From assembly GCF_016429015.1 (NCBI RefSeq), contig NZ_JAELTU010000045.1, positions 1 to 45,664 on the forward strand: a DNA stretch of 45,664 bases, in the 5' to 3' direction. Within the stretch, counting starts at the first letter, position 1. Every line of letters begins with the position of its first letter. This DNA comes from Rhizobium sp. ASV20 (GTDB lineage: Bacteria > Pseudomonadota > Alphaproteobacteria > Rhizobiales > Rhizobiaceae). The notes under the pieces were generated by a model that ran no database searches, had not been told where the DNA came from, and worked only from the letters and a program-made list of their open reading frames with translations. The position numbers and the translations under genes were made by a program. Shown piece after piece: positions 1-8,800 of this stretch.

Positions 1-237
1 GCCGAAGAATATGCGCTTGGGCATCTGCCGGGCGCGCTGAACATCCCGAGCGATGAGCTGGAGAGGCGGCTGTGCGAATTACCGTCGGAGCGCGAAATCG
101 TTGCCTATTGCCGCGGCCCTTACTGCGTTCTGTCGACAACGGCCGTCGCATTCTTGGAAGGCAAGGGGTATCGCGTGCGGCGCCTCACCGCCGGGTTTCC
201 CGATTGGAAGGCTGCTGGTCTTAACGTCGAAATCTGA
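1..237 (+). CDS. Rhodanese-domain protein, C-terminal part (5' end outside window)
   Basis: The frame is open from base 1 to a TGA at 235-237 and encodes 78 residues of a rhodanese (sulfurtransferase) fold. The active-site loop reads YCRGPYC at residues 36-42, with the first Cys the expected persulfide-carrying residue, followed by the usual C-terminal GFPDWKAAG-type ending. The preceding stretch GHLPGALNIP is also typical of rhodaneses. From family knowledge, the CRGPYC loop followed by VLS is common in proteins that fuse an ArsR winged-helix to a rhodanese domain, so the missing N-terminus may be a DNA-binding domain. That is inference, because the start lies outside the window. Biochemical role: transfer of sulfane sulfur, or sensing of reactive sulfur if fused to ArsR. 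Confidence 0.85.
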   Translation, partial: AEEYALGHLPGALNIPSDELERRLCELPSEREIVAYCRGPYCVLSTTAVAFLEGKGYRVRRLTAGFPDWKAAGLNVEI

Positions 238-531
238 TCCCACCGCGTGCACTTGATGGGCTGTCGCTCAACCGGCGAATCGAGGCAGCGCTCCGCGCGA
301 TAGATCGTGCAATAGGATCGACCCTCTATGCGTTGCGAATCCAGGGCAGTGAGTAGCTCGCAAGTCCAAAGCCGTCTCGGTTCTCGGTGGAAATCGGCAG
401 CCGGACTTCCCAAAAGCGATGTCGAACGCATTCAAGCCCTTGAGACGTGCGCTGCGAGCTGGTTTGATCAATGTCTCACCAGCGCTGCCTGTCCGTTCGG
501 ACATTGAGAAACCTTACTGGGCGACGATAAA

Positions 532-951
532 ATGAACATTCATAAATCATCCTTTTTCAAGACCAGCGTCGGTCGCGCAAGCTCCGTTGGATTTGGCATC
601 GGCGCAGTGCTGACATCTTGCGTACTGGCGATGCCAATGGTCGCCATGAGTGCCGGTTTCGATTGCAAATATGCCAAGAGCCATGTCGAGAAACTGATCT
701 GTGCGGATTCCGGCCTTTCCAGGCTGGACGAGCAGATGAACATGCTCTTTGACAAGATCCAGAGTGAAACAGCCGGGCATGACGGCGAGACGGGAAAAGT
801 CATCGATCCCGTCGGCAAGGAGCAGACTGTCTGGCGAACGACGGTACGCGACCAATGCAAGGATGCCGCCTGCCTGAAATCTGCCTATAGGACCCGTTTG
901 TCCGATATGCGGAAAAACTGGGCGCAGGCTTTGGAGCCGGCGGATCAATGA
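532..951 (+). CDS. Exported LprI-like (DUF1311) protein
   Basis: The gene encodes 139 residues. The N-terminal 41 residues form a long signal-peptide-like segment (basic start, hydrophobic core GFGIGAVLTSCVLAMPMVAM) ending near ...MSAGFDC. The mature part matches the LprI / DUF1311 pattern: FDCKYAKSHVEKLICADSGLSRLDEQM, then W...RDQC and CLKSAYRTRLSDMR with four Cys in the conserved spacing (C45, C57, C109, C114 approximately). Members of this family are periplasmic or lipoprotein-type; the Mycobacterium member inhibits lysozyme, but most are uncharacterised. No lipobox is clear here. It is convergent with another LprI-domain gene and shares a perfect hairpin terminator with it. Function beyond the envelope location is unknown. 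Confidence 0.82.
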   Translation: MNIHKSSFFKTSVGRASSVGFGIGAVLTSCVLAMPMVAMSAGFDCKYAKSHVEKLICADSGLSRLDEQMNMLFDKIQSETAGHDGETGKVIDPVGKEQTVWRTTVRDQCKDAACLKSAYRTRLSDMRKNWAQALEPADQ

Positions 952-957
952 CCGTTT

Positions 958-986
958 GCCGACCTGCCGCAAGACGGCAGGTCGGC
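958..986. terminator. Perfect 12-bp hairpin between convergent LprI-domain genes
   Basis: GCCGACCTGCCG (958-969), a 5-base loop CAAGA and CGGCAGGTCGGC (975-986) form a perfect inverted repeat 7 bases after the stop of the upstream gene. It lies between two convergent genes. There is no strong T tract on either side, so it is called from stem strength and position. Confidence 0.6.
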
Positions 987-1052
987 GGGCTTCCTGGACG
1001 CGATACGCTCCCATAGCGGGCGCGCGGATTGACTTTGGAGACGGTAGGCTGC

Positions 1053-2141
1053 CTATCGGGAAAGCCGGGTTTCGAGCTCCGAGGCTCGCTTTGCAGTCGC
1101 CTGGACCGCGCAATCATCGGAGATGATCAGTTGGGCCGTACCGCCGGTTTTGTCGACTTCGCATTCTTTGTCACGTTGACCGATCCAGGCTCGTTGCTCA
1201 TCCCGCAATTGTACCGCTGCGGCTTTGCCAAGCTTTGCCCGGAGCTTTTGGTAGACCGCGTTTAGACGGTCATCCTGGTACTTATACTCGGCGTCGGCGC
1301 AATCCCGCATCGCGACGGTAATGCCATCCGACTGATCCGCACAGGTCTGATATGAGGGACGGATGCCGTTGCGATCGGGTTGCGTTCCGCTTGCAGATGG
1401 CTTCGAAGCCTGTGTCTGGGTGGCGGTCGCCTTTTCATCCACCCGCCGATAGACGCGAGAAAAACTGACGTTGATACCACCGCACATGCGGTTGTCGCCA
1501 ACGACGAGATACCGTCCGAGCTGGTTCAATTTTACCTGGCATAAGCCGGGCACCGACTTGTCCTGATAGGGAAGCAGCTTTTCATTCTTCCCCTCATCGT
1601 CGGCCTCGTAGCCGAACCGGGCGTGAGGCTGTTCACCGTCGATGAGGGCAGCAAACTGACCTCCCTGGCTACCATTGCCGAACTGGAGGTCGGCCTTGGC
1701 ATCGATGCGGATCCTGCCATTCTGAGCCTTTGCGGTGATCGTCGTTTCGCTGTCACCCCAGCGTCCAACCCAATCAGGAGCAAGCGATTTCGCAGCCAAT
1801 CGATTAAGGGGAAGCCAGCCCGCGGTTTCGTCATCGTCGGGGCTCTTTGCCGGGTTATGATATTCGGCACATGCCTTGTCGCCATCGACCCTGCTGACGA
1901 CCACCTGATCGCCTGCCAGCAGAAAGGCGCCCTTCTTGCAAAATACGGAGCGCTCCGGGCACTGAAACTCGATCTTGTCGCCCGGCAGAACTTCAAAGAG
2001 GCGTGCGGCCAGTGGGTCGTCATCTATGGCATCGAAGCCGAAGCAATCCTTTTTCAGTTCGGCGGCGTTGACGAGAACGGGAATGGACACCACCACGCTG
2101 ATAAGCGTGAGGCGGCTAAGGACGCCAGACCAGAAACGCAT
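1053..2141 (-). CDS. Exported protein with C-terminal LprI-like domain
   Basis: The gene encodes 362 residues from the ATG at 2141, chosen because GGAAGGAAA lies just upstream and the product then begins with a normal signal peptide (MRFWSGVLSRLTLISVVV... cleaved near VNAAE). The middle (about residues 25-260) is not recognised. It holds several Cys pairs and a section WVGRWGDSETTITAKAQNG that resembles small beta-barrel domains of exported proteins. The last 90 residues are an LprI / DUF1311 domain: SYQTCADQSDGITVAMRDCADAEYKYQDDRLNAVYQKL, then RDEQRAWIGQRDKECE and a final DCAVQATAKRASEL. The role is probably in the periplasm and is otherwise unknown. Having two LprI-domain genes side by side hints at one envelope-related function. 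Confidence 0.8.
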   Translation of the reverse strand: MRFWSGVLSRLTLISVVVSIPVLVNAAELKKDCFGFDAIDDDPLAARLFEVLPGDKIEFQCPERSVFCKKGAFLLAGDQVVVSRVDGDKACAEYHNPAKSPDDDETAGWLPLNRLAAKSLAPDWVGRWGDSETTITAKAQNGRIRIDAKADLQFGNGSQGGQFAALIDGEQPHARFGYEADDEGKNEKLLPYQDKSVPGLCQVKLNQLGRYLVVGDNRMCGGINVSFSRVYRRVDEKATATQTQASKPSASGTQPDRNGIRPSYQTCADQSDGITVAMRDCADAEYKYQDDRLNAVYQKLRAKLGKAAAVQLRDEQRAWIGQRDKECEVDKTGGTAQLIISDDCAVQATAKRASELETRLSR

Positions 2142-2686
2142 GCTATTTTCCTTCCAATAAACCGGCTCTTTCGACGCCGGCAAGGTCTCCTGTGGGAGCA
2201 GGCCCTTTTCCGCTCATCCGCACAAGCCGGATTTTCGCAAAATTGCGAGAAGCCCCACAGGCAGAGCCGGCGGTAATACGACCTCATGCAACGACAATTC
2301 CAATGGAAGCTCTAGGCCAGTCAGGAATTGCTGGCCAGAACCCTCCACACGCTTTGATGAATATAGACGCATGTGCACTTTTGACGGACACAACGATATC
2401 GGCGGCGGGCCATTAGTCTGGTAAGCGTCGTCGGCTTGATACTTCGGCATGGCGAGCGCCATGCCGGAAGGTTTTGGTGCTGCCCGCAGGTTGCCGAAGG
2501 ATCCAGCTTCGATCCGGGTTTCCTCAGGAATCGGCTTCAGTGACCTCGTCGCCATGGGTGTCTTCGCACGCAGGTCCCCGGCGGCGATGAAATGGGAGGA
2601 TATGAACCTGCACATCCGGCGATAGACGGATTTCAACCATGACTGAACGACCTGGGCCGCTACCCTGCCTTTTCGAGAGAGAATTT
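2142..2686. other. Divergent intergenic region of 545 bp with a small palindrome
   Basis: No convincing gene was found on either strand. The region separates the LprI-domain gene (minus) from the DUF4424 gene (plus), so it should hold both promoters. The only clear structure is TCGCAAAATTGCGA at 2235-2248, with 6-bp perfect arms around AA, lying about 95 bases upstream of the minus-strand start. It could be an operator. No good -35/-10 pair was identified. Confidence 0.4.
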
Positions 2687-3718
2687 ATGATGCGCATTCA
2701 ATTGCTGGCCTCCATCGGCCTGTTGATTCTGGCAACGCCTGCATTTGCTGATGACAGCTCGGCAACGCTCGGAACCGGAGGCCTTGTCCTTCAGAAGACG
2801 GACAAGATCGCCCTCGTCTCGGAGGACCTGTATCTGTCGCCCACCATTGTGCGGATTTCCTATCGGTTCCGCAATCTGACGAGCGTCGACTACGCGACGA
2901 CCATCGCATTTCCAATGCCGGACTTCCCCGGCGGAGGTTCGAATTCCACTACTGCCGTCCCCGATCCGGCAAGCGACAATTTCATGAAGTTCCAGACCAC
3001 CGTGGATGGAAAGCCAATCGCGTCGCAACTTGAGCAGCGCGCCTTCATAACGGAAGATGGCAAACCGGATGTCGAGGTCACCGAGAAGCTGCGGGCGCTC
3101 CACATTCCTCTGGTTCCCACCGTCGAAGCCACGCAAGCTGCAATCGGCCGATTGACGAACGAGCAGCGCAAAGGTCTTGCCGACGGGAGTATCGTCGACC
3201 CCGGCGAGGAGAGCGATTATGCGGGTCAGCCGGCGACGCTCTATCCGTTGTGGACCTTGCGCTCCAAATATTGGCGAGCGCAGACCTTTCCTGGCGGCAA
3301 GGAGATCATCGTCGAGCAGAGCTATGTGCCCGTCGTTGGCGGCTTGTCGAGCCTGTCGATCGGCTCTCCCAGCATCGATCCCGACAGCCTGAAAGCCTAT
3401 CAGGAAAAATTCTGCACGGACTCGAGCTTTCTCAAAGCCGCCCACGCGCTCTACAAGAAGGCGGGCGTTGACAATGCAAAGACAACCCAATCCTTCGAGC
3501 AATATCTGTCCTACGTCATAATGTCCGGTGGCAATTGGGCCGGCCCGATCGGCAGTTACAAGCTGATTGTCGACAAGGGCGATCCGAAGACCCTGGTTTC
3601 CTTCTGCGGCAACGGCGTGAAGAAAATCAGTCCGACGCAGTTCGAAATGGACATCAAGAACTACACGCCCGATCGCGATATCGACGTGCTGCTGCTGCGA
3701 ACCACGTCGGTTCAATAG
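2687..3718 (+). CDS. DUF4424 family exported protein
   Basis: The gene encodes 343 residues when started at the ATG at 2687 (MMRIQLLASIGLLILATPAFADD), which follows GAGAGA and gives a clean signal peptide cleaved after AFA. An upstream ATG at 2639 would put an unlikely extension before the signal. The mature start (SSATLGTGGLVLQKTDKIALVSEDLYLSPTIVRISYRFRN) and the AFPMPDFPGG segment are characteristic of the DUF4424 family, which has no established function. Two Cys near 238 and 308 could form a disulfide. The gene lies 57 bases upstream of the DUF4344 metallopeptidase gene, on the same strand and probably co-transcribed, so a shared envelope task is plausible but inferred. Confidence 0.82.
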   Translation: MMRIQLLASIGLLILATPAFADDSSATLGTGGLVLQKTDKIALVSEDLYLSPTIVRISYRFRNLTSVDYATTIAFPMPDFPGGGSNSTTAVPDPASDNFMKFQTTVDGKPIASQLEQRAFITEDGKPDVEVTEKLRALHIPLVPTVEATQAAIGRLTNEQRKGLADGSIVDPGEESDYAGQPATLYPLWTLRSKYWRAQTFPGGKEIIVEQSYVPVVGGLSSLSIGSPSIDPDSLKAYQEKFCTDSSFLKAAHALYKKAGVDNAKTTQSFEQYLSYVIMSGGNWAGPIGSYKLIVDKGDPKTLVSFCGNGVKKISPTQFEMDIKNYTPDRDIDVLLLRTTSVQ

Positions 3719-3775
3719 TCCCTTGCCGATCGCAGGATCCCCCGAACTCGATCGTATGCCACTACCGGAGCCCTT

Positions 3776-5638
3776 ATGAAATTCACTTTCAGACCCCGTT
3801 CCCAAAAAGCATTCCTGGCGCTTGCTCTCCTGTTTTCGATTGCCGCACCGCTCTGGGCTCAGCCGACGATGGCACAAAATTTAAGCGCAGCGGGTTCCAC
3901 CAGCGCGGATTCCATCGAGGGGAGTCTCAATATTTGGGAGCGACGGCTCACGCAGGAGGGGCTCATCCTGCTTGGCTATTACAATGGCTTTGCCGATGGC
4001 AGCTTCGGTCCGAGCGGCCGAAACGCCATCGCCAGCTACCAGCGCGAACATAATCGGCCCGCTACCGGCATGCTTTCGGCCCAGGATGCGTTGGAATTGG
4101 GTAGCGCTGCGCTCGATGTGCGCAAGCAATTGCAATGGCGTTCGCTCGATAACTCGCTTGCGGGAATGACCATCTCCTACCCTGCCGGTCTGCTGACGCA
4201 ACGAAAGGAAAATACGCTCGGCGGCGAAAACCTGCAGACCGAGGACGGGGTGATTTCGCTGAAGACGGCACGCTTTGCCAATAGCGGCGCCGCAGAGCTC
4301 GAAAAGCTCTTTCAGAATCTTTTGAACGAGCAGGGCAGCACCGTCACCTACCAGCTCAGGCGCCCGAACTGGTTTATCGTCTCCGGCACCTCTGGGGACC
4401 GCAAATTCTATTCGCGTTTCGAACGGAGAGGCAATGAGATCCGCGGCTATGATCTCAGCTGGAATGGCGACAAGAACAGCAAGCTTGTCGAAAACATCTC
4501 GGTATTGATCTCCAACGGCTTCTATCCGTTCGGGGAAAATCCATCCGATGGCGATCCAAGCTATCCGACGTTGATGAAGCTTGCCGATACCGCCAGTGCC
4601 AGCCGCCCGGGCTCTTCCGCAAGCGGAAATGGCTCTGCTGGTACTCAGGCGGAACCTCGCCAAAGCGATGGTTCGGCCGGCGCCGAGACAGCGCGGACCG
4701 GCGACGACAAGGACGGGCTTACGGAACAAAAGGACGGCGCGCTTCCGCCACCCACGGATGGTTCACTTGTAACGTCGGACGGCAAGGGGCTGCGTTTCGT
4801 CTATCACTATTTTCCGCCAGAAGATCCCAAGTTCAATTATGCCTACAACTGGGCTGTCGATACGCATCTCTTTCTGAATATTCCCGAGATTGATGGTCTG
4901 GACGGCCTTTTCGTCACACCCCGCCCGCTCCATTATGTGACGAAGCAATGCAATACGATCAATGCATTCTACGACAGAAAGAACGGCGCGGTCTTTCTCT
5001 GTTACGAGATGATCGACAGCCTGTTGCAGATGGGGCAAGCACTGTCGAAAGGCGCATCGGACCCCAAGGCGCTGACCATTGAATTCGTTCAGGACAATCT
5101 GCGCTTCATCCTCCTCCACGAATCCGGACATGCCCTGATAGACCTGCTCGATCTGCCCGCAGTCGGTCGTGAGGAGGATTCCGTCGACCAGCTCGCCGCC
5201 GTGTTGCTATTGTCACATGTGGACGACAGGGAAAACAAAAACGATATCACGCGCGTTCTTCAATTGGCGTCCATCTGGTTCAAGATCAACAGCCAATCCT
5301 CGGGCTCACCGGATTTGGCGTCATTTGCCGACGAACATTCGCTGGATGCACAGCGCTATTTCAATCTGCTCTGCATGGTCTATGGGCTCGATCCGGAAAG
5401 TAACGGTTCGATCGTCGAAAACGGCATGCTGCCAAAGGAACGCGCTGCGCGCTGCCCCGACGAAGCCTCGAAAATCAACCGCTCCTGGGCGCGGCTTATC
5501 CTGCCGCACTTCTCGCCCAGATTCCAGCCGAAGTCGGACGATGCCGGGGCAAACCAGCAGGCAACGACGACCCAGCAGCCGGCAGCGGGCGGTAATCCGC
5601 TCGAATGGGACAGAAAGTCGAACCCATTCGCCAAGTAA
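3776..5638 (+). CDS. Exported peptidoglycan-binding DUF4344 putative metallopeptidase
   Basis: The gene encodes 620 residues. There is a signal peptide at 1-34 (hydrophobic AFLALALLFSIAAPLWA). Residues about 50-108 form a PG_binding_1-like domain (LTQEGLILLGYYNGFADGSFGPSGRNAIASYQREHN). Residues about 270-330 are a low-complexity Ser/Gly/Asp-rich linker. The C-terminal part is DUF4344, a putative metallopeptidase family: HESGH at 448-452 supplies an HExxH zinc site, followed by LIDLLDLPAVGREEDSVDQLA, where a downstream acidic residue probably completes the site. Cys residues at both ends of that domain suit an oxidising periplasm. Inferred role: a cell-wall-anchored zinc protease or hydrolase. 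The substrate is unknown. It probably shares an operon with the DUF4424 gene. Confidence 0.85.
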   Translation: MKFTFRPRSQKAFLALALLFSIAAPLWAQPTMAQNLSAAGSTSADSIEGSLNIWERRLTQEGLILLGYYNGFADGSFGPSGRNAIASYQREHNRPATGMLSAQDALELGSAALDVRKQLQWRSLDNSLAGMTISYPAGLLTQRKENTLGGENLQTEDGVISLKTARFANSGAAELEKLFQNLLNEQGSTVTYQLRRPNWFIVSGTSGDRKFYSRFERRGNEIRGYDLSWNGDKNSKLVENISVLISNGFYPFGENPSDGDPSYPTLMKLADTASASRPGSSASGNGSAGTQAEPRQSDGSAGAETARTGDDKDGLTEQKDGALPPPTDGSLVTSDGKGLRFVYHYFPPEDPKFNYAYNWAVDTHLFLNIPEIDGLDGLFVTPRPLHYVTKQCNTINAFYDRKNGAVFLCYEMIDSLLQMGQALSKGASDPKALTIEFVQDNLRFILLHESGHALIDLLDLPAVGREEDSVDQLAAVLLLSHVDDRENKNDITRVLQLASIWFKINSQSSGSPDLASFADEHSLDAQRYFNLLCMVYGLDPESNGSIVENGMLPKERAARCPDEASKINRSWARLILPHFSPRFQPKSDDAGANQQATTTQQPAAGGNPLEWDRKSNPFAK

Positions 5639-5737
5639 AAATATCCATAACCTGACCGCCGGCCGCACCTTATCGCCAGTGAGGTTTTGCCGCTGGCGGT
5701 TCTCTGATGGGCGAAGGTTTGAGTTCGGCGATCGGCC

Positions 5738-6610
5738 CTAGTCAGCCTTATGCCATTTCGACCGCTCGCAGACCGTGTCGTATCCCGACACGGTCGGAGT
5801 TCCGTCTCCAAAGCTGGTCACGCCGAGCTCCATGTCTCCCTTGCGGTAATAGTAGCTGCAATAGGCAAAACCCGTTCCGGAGCAATCGGTCGTTTCCACG
5901 ATGCCCATCTTGCGGATACTGTCGCCGAAGGGGTCCGGATATGATGGGGCAGGGCTCTGGACCGGCTCCCATCCCTTGCCAATGACCGCCTGGCGGGCCT
6001 CGGTGATGGGTTTGCCGTAGAGGTTCGGCACGATCGCCCTGCCGTCACAAACCTGCTCCTCGGTGGCAAGTGGCTTTACGTCCATAGTCCGATCCGCGCC
6101 GAGCCAGATTTCACCCACCGGCATCTGAACGAGGTCGCCATCGAGAATGCGCAGATGATCCTTGATCGCGACGATCGTGCCGATCGACAGCTTGCTGCTC
6201 TTGTCGGCATAGATGAGAGCGAACAGCTTCGAACCATCAAAGAGCGCCACATTCCCCTGGCTGATATCGCAGGACGCGCCAGTTGCCTGCTCAAATTCTC
6301 CAGCAAAGCTGACGGCCTCATAGGGACCCAATCTCGCCTCGCTTGTCACGCCCCAGCCAAGAGCTGCGGCAATCTTGGCGCCGTCGCCCTTCGGTTCGGG
6401 CACCACGCCGCATGGCGCATCAGACACCGGCTGCGGCGCCTTCGGCAGCTTCTGGAGGCGGGTAATCTTCAGCCCGGGCACGTCGGATTTCAGCGCAATA
6501 TCCGCTGTTGCGCCGACGGGCGATGCGATTGAACTGCCGACAAGGATCGGTAGGAGCGCCAGCAGAATACGGCCGGTTGGCCTTGGGGAACGGCACGTCG
6601 AGGCAATCAT
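5738..6610 (-). CDS. Exported protein with a PASTA-like segment, function unknown
   Basis: The gene encodes 290 residues. The N-terminus MIASTCRSPRPTGRILLALLPILVGSSIASPVGATA is a plausible signal peptide. The body has no family I can name. Near residues 190-215 the stretch IVPNLYGKPITEARQAVIGKGWEPV matches the pattern of a PASTA domain (VPxLxGxxxxEAxxxLxxxG), a module that in other proteins binds peptidoglycan or beta-lactams. Cys at CDGRA, DCSG and YCSYYY suggest disulfides. The gene is convergent with the DUF4344 gene and may belong to the same envelope set. No strong ribosome-binding site precedes the ATG at 6610, so the start is moderately certain. Confidence 0.7.
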   Translation of the reverse strand: MIASTCRSPRPTGRILLALLPILVGSSIASPVGATADIALKSDVPGLKITRLQKLPKAPQPVSDAPCGVVPEPKGDGAKIAAALGWGVTSEARLGPYEAVSFAGEFEQATGASCDISQGNVALFDGSKLFALIYADKSSKLSIGTIVAIKDHLRILDGDLVQMPVGEIWLGADRTMDVKPLATEEQVCDGRAIVPNLYGKPITEARQAVIGKGWEPVQSPAPSYPDPFGDSIRKMGIVETTDCSGTGFAYCSYYYRKGDMELGVTSFGDGTPTVSGYDTVCERSKWHKAD

Positions 6611-6735
6611 GAAAGGATTAAACTCGTGAGTGTTGAAAATTCATGGCCCGACTAACGGCCACGGGCCTTTGAGAATGAGGACCAGCCCTGCGATTTGCCG
6701 GCAATCTAGCGGTCCTGTCCATCGAATGGCAAGGC

Positions 6736-7776
6736 TCAACCCGAGGGGCGCCCAATGCTGTCCTCGCGCAATTGAGCAAAAGCCGATGTTGCGTTCGAAG
6801 CCAGTTGAAACATGTTTTTTAGTGTCTCGCCAGGGGTGTGACCGAACTCCGTCTTGAACAGGCGATAGAAGTATTTTTCGTTCGAAAATCCATGGCTCCA
6901 TGCGAGTTCCGCTATGTGGGGCCGCGGCCTCTTTGGATCCGCCAGCAACTGATAGGCTCGATGCAGGCGCTTGCGCTGTATCTGCCGCATGACGCCGCCG
7001 TTGCCTTCAAACAGTTTATAGAGCTTGGCACGCGAAACCCCGACATCACGGCAAATCCTGTCGGGCGTCAGATCTGCCTCCAGCAGATGAGCGTCCAGAT
7101 ATCGCAGGACGCGACCAAGCAGAATTTCACGCATCGGGCCGGCCGCTTCTTGCATCGCGTCGGATGCGGAGGAAACAACGGCTGTCAGCAGCTGCAAAGT
7201 GGATTGCACCACATAGGGGATCTCCTGTTCGGTCAACAGGGGGAGATTGCGAAACAAGGATATGAGGTGATCAGTCAGCAGGCCGGCCACGCCGACCGTC
7301 AGCGTATGCCCATGCAGGAGCGCCGTCTGGCTGGGCAGCAGATCTCGCGGAACGGCAAGCGACATGGCATCGCTACCCGTGACGATACAGTCGTTGACCT
7401 GGGCTGCGTCCAGTACGAACAGGTCGCCCGCTGATTTGACCCATGCCTGCCCTGCCGATCGGAAAAGGAAATGCCCGTCGAGAACCAGGGTGAACCGGAA
7501 ACAATCATGGCCGCCCGCTCTGATATGCCGCTTCGCTCTTGGAGCTGCGCAAGCGGGCGCCTGTCCGCCGCTGGGGCGTTTTCGACCGGACAGGACAAGC
7601 GGACCGAGCTCCGTGCCCGTCGCGTCGGCATCGAAGGATGCGGAATTGGAATTCCACACGTGACAGTCGTAGTGATTGTCTTTGACCCAGAAGTGAAGTC
7701 GGTCTTTCTCGGAAAGATCGCGTGTTGATAAATCGTAGACAGAACTGGAAGATGTTTGCGCCATTGTCCCATGCAT
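6736..7776 (-). CDS. AraC family transcriptional regulator
   Basis: The gene encodes about 346 residues from the ATG at 7776; another ATG four codons later (7764) is equally possible. The N-terminal half (DLSEKDRLHFWVKDNHYDCHVW... LVLDGHFLFRSAGQAWVKSAGDLFVLDAAQ) is the sensor domain of the AraC_binding_2 type. The C-terminal 100 residues carry the two helix-turn-helix motifs: LTPDRICRDVGVSRAKLYKLFEGNGGVMRQIQRKRL and PHIAELAWSHGFSNEKYFYRLFKTEFGHTPGE. It should bind DNA as an effector-responsive regulator. Neither neighbour is a clear target: the exported PASTA-like gene lies downstream and about 0.7 kb of apparently non-coding DNA lies upstream. Confidence 0.88.
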   Translation of the reverse strand: MHGTMAQTSSSSVYDLSTRDLSEKDRLHFWVKDNHYDCHVWNSNSASFDADATGTELGPLVLSGRKRPSGGQAPACAAPRAKRHIRAGGHDCFRFTLVLDGHFLFRSAGQAWVKSAGDLFVLDAAQVNDCIVTGSDAMSLAVPRDLLPSQTALLHGHTLTVGVAGLLTDHLISLFRNLPLLTEQEIPYVVQSTLQLLTAVVSSASDAMQEAAGPMREILLGRVLRYLDAHLLEADLTPDRICRDVGVSRAKLYKLFEGNGGVMRQIQRKRLHRAYQLLADPKRPRPHIAELAWSHGFSNEKYFYRLFKTEFGHTPGETLKNMFQLASNATSAFAQLREDSIGRPSG

Positions 7777-8490
7777 TCCTCGGCCCCTCCGGCCTCGACG
7801 AATAAATATGTCAACCTTCGCCTGTGGCAATAGGCCGGTACTGAACGTAATGCGCGTTAAATTCAGTCGTCACTCGATCCGGTTCATGCGCCATTGCAAA
7901 ACGTCTCGCCGACTTCGCCGGTGACACAATTTCCGGCGCAAGTTGACCATGCGAGGGGCCAGACATTGCCCAATCAATCCCTTGCCTGGCATCGCCAGCT
8001 GAAGAAACGTCTTCCACCGGGAAGCTTTCGAAGCGACGCTGGCAAACGTGCCATAACGCTTGCGGATACGGCGATTGGAGCGCAGACTATATTCGTGGGC
8101 GCTATGCTGGCGATGTCTCGTGTCTGCGCTGGCGAGGCTGATCCCGATGAAAGGGTATGGGATGTCTCTAAAATTCTGTTCCCCTATGTGTTGTCAGAAA
8201 TCTGCTGCGGACACGGATACCGTGACAAGCGGGCAATCGCCGTGATGCCGGTGGTTCCGTCGTTGCGATTGTCGGCAATGTCTCGAAAACTCTGCAGGCG
8301 GCAAATTCTCGGGATTGCGGTCCAATCGCAACAGAATGTGCCGGCAAGTTTTGGAACTGCCGGATTTATCCCTGCGGCGAGCATGCCCTGAATGGCTTCC
8401 TTCAACTTTCACACATCTGATGAGGCCTCGTCCGAAAAGGGGCCGACGTCGCTCCCGCAACCATCGTCAAGGCAAACTGAGGAGAGAACC
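7777..8490. other. Gene-poor stretch of about 0.7 kb
   Basis: Open frames exist here on both strands (for example 7894-8391 plus and 8184-8405 minus), but none shows a recognisable family, a good start context or protein-like composition throughout. The segment may be eroded coding sequence, since an aldehyde dehydrogenase remnant lies nearby. The last bases (8478-8490, CTGAGGAGAGAACC) are the ribosome-binding site of the small gene that follows. Confidence 0.4.
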
Positions 8491-8631
8491 ATGGCAAAAG
8501 GCCAGATGCGTAGTAATCGCGAAGTGCGAAAGCCCAAGAAAGACAAGGTCGCGGCGGCAGCAGCGCCGCCCGAGGGATCGCAGGTCAAGCTTGCGGGGAG
8601 TGGCACGTCAGCGCCCGGCAAAAAGAAGTAG
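8491..8631 (+). CDS. Small basic conserved protein of 46 residues
   Basis: The gene encodes MAKGQMRSNREVRKPKKDK, then a run of Ala and Pro, ending in PGKKK. The start is set by GAGGAGAG about 6 bases upstream of the ATG at 8491; an earlier in-frame ATG at 8392 would add a non-basic leader. From family knowledge, near-identical N-termini occur in small uncharacterised proteins of rhizobia, so the gene is probably real despite its size. It is predicted cytoplasmic and strongly cationic, with a disordered Ala/Pro/Gly tail, so RNA or DNA binding is possible. No function is established. Confidence 0.75.
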   Translation: MAKGQMRSNREVRKPKKDKVAAAAAPPEGSQVKLAGSGTSAPGKKK

Positions 8632-8800
8632 ACCTTCATTCGGCCGGCTTGCGCTTTCGCCGACCTGCGGAGCATATCGACCTCAGCCAGGTGGGACGCC
8701 CACCTACGCCCGAAGCCGCAGTGCGCATCGACGGCCAAGCACATGCTCGCCGCACAAGAGCGGACAGATATCGGTCGGTACAGGCCATGGTGCGCTGTGC

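Noticed and set aside
2660..3877. Minus-strand open frame of 405 codons
   Set aside because: It is antisense to the DUF4424 gene, which has a signal peptide and family motifs.
7894..8391. Open frame of 165 codons on the plus strand
   Set aside because: It has no recognisable domain, no ribosome-binding site and mixed composition. It sits in a gene-poor stretch and was left as non-coding.
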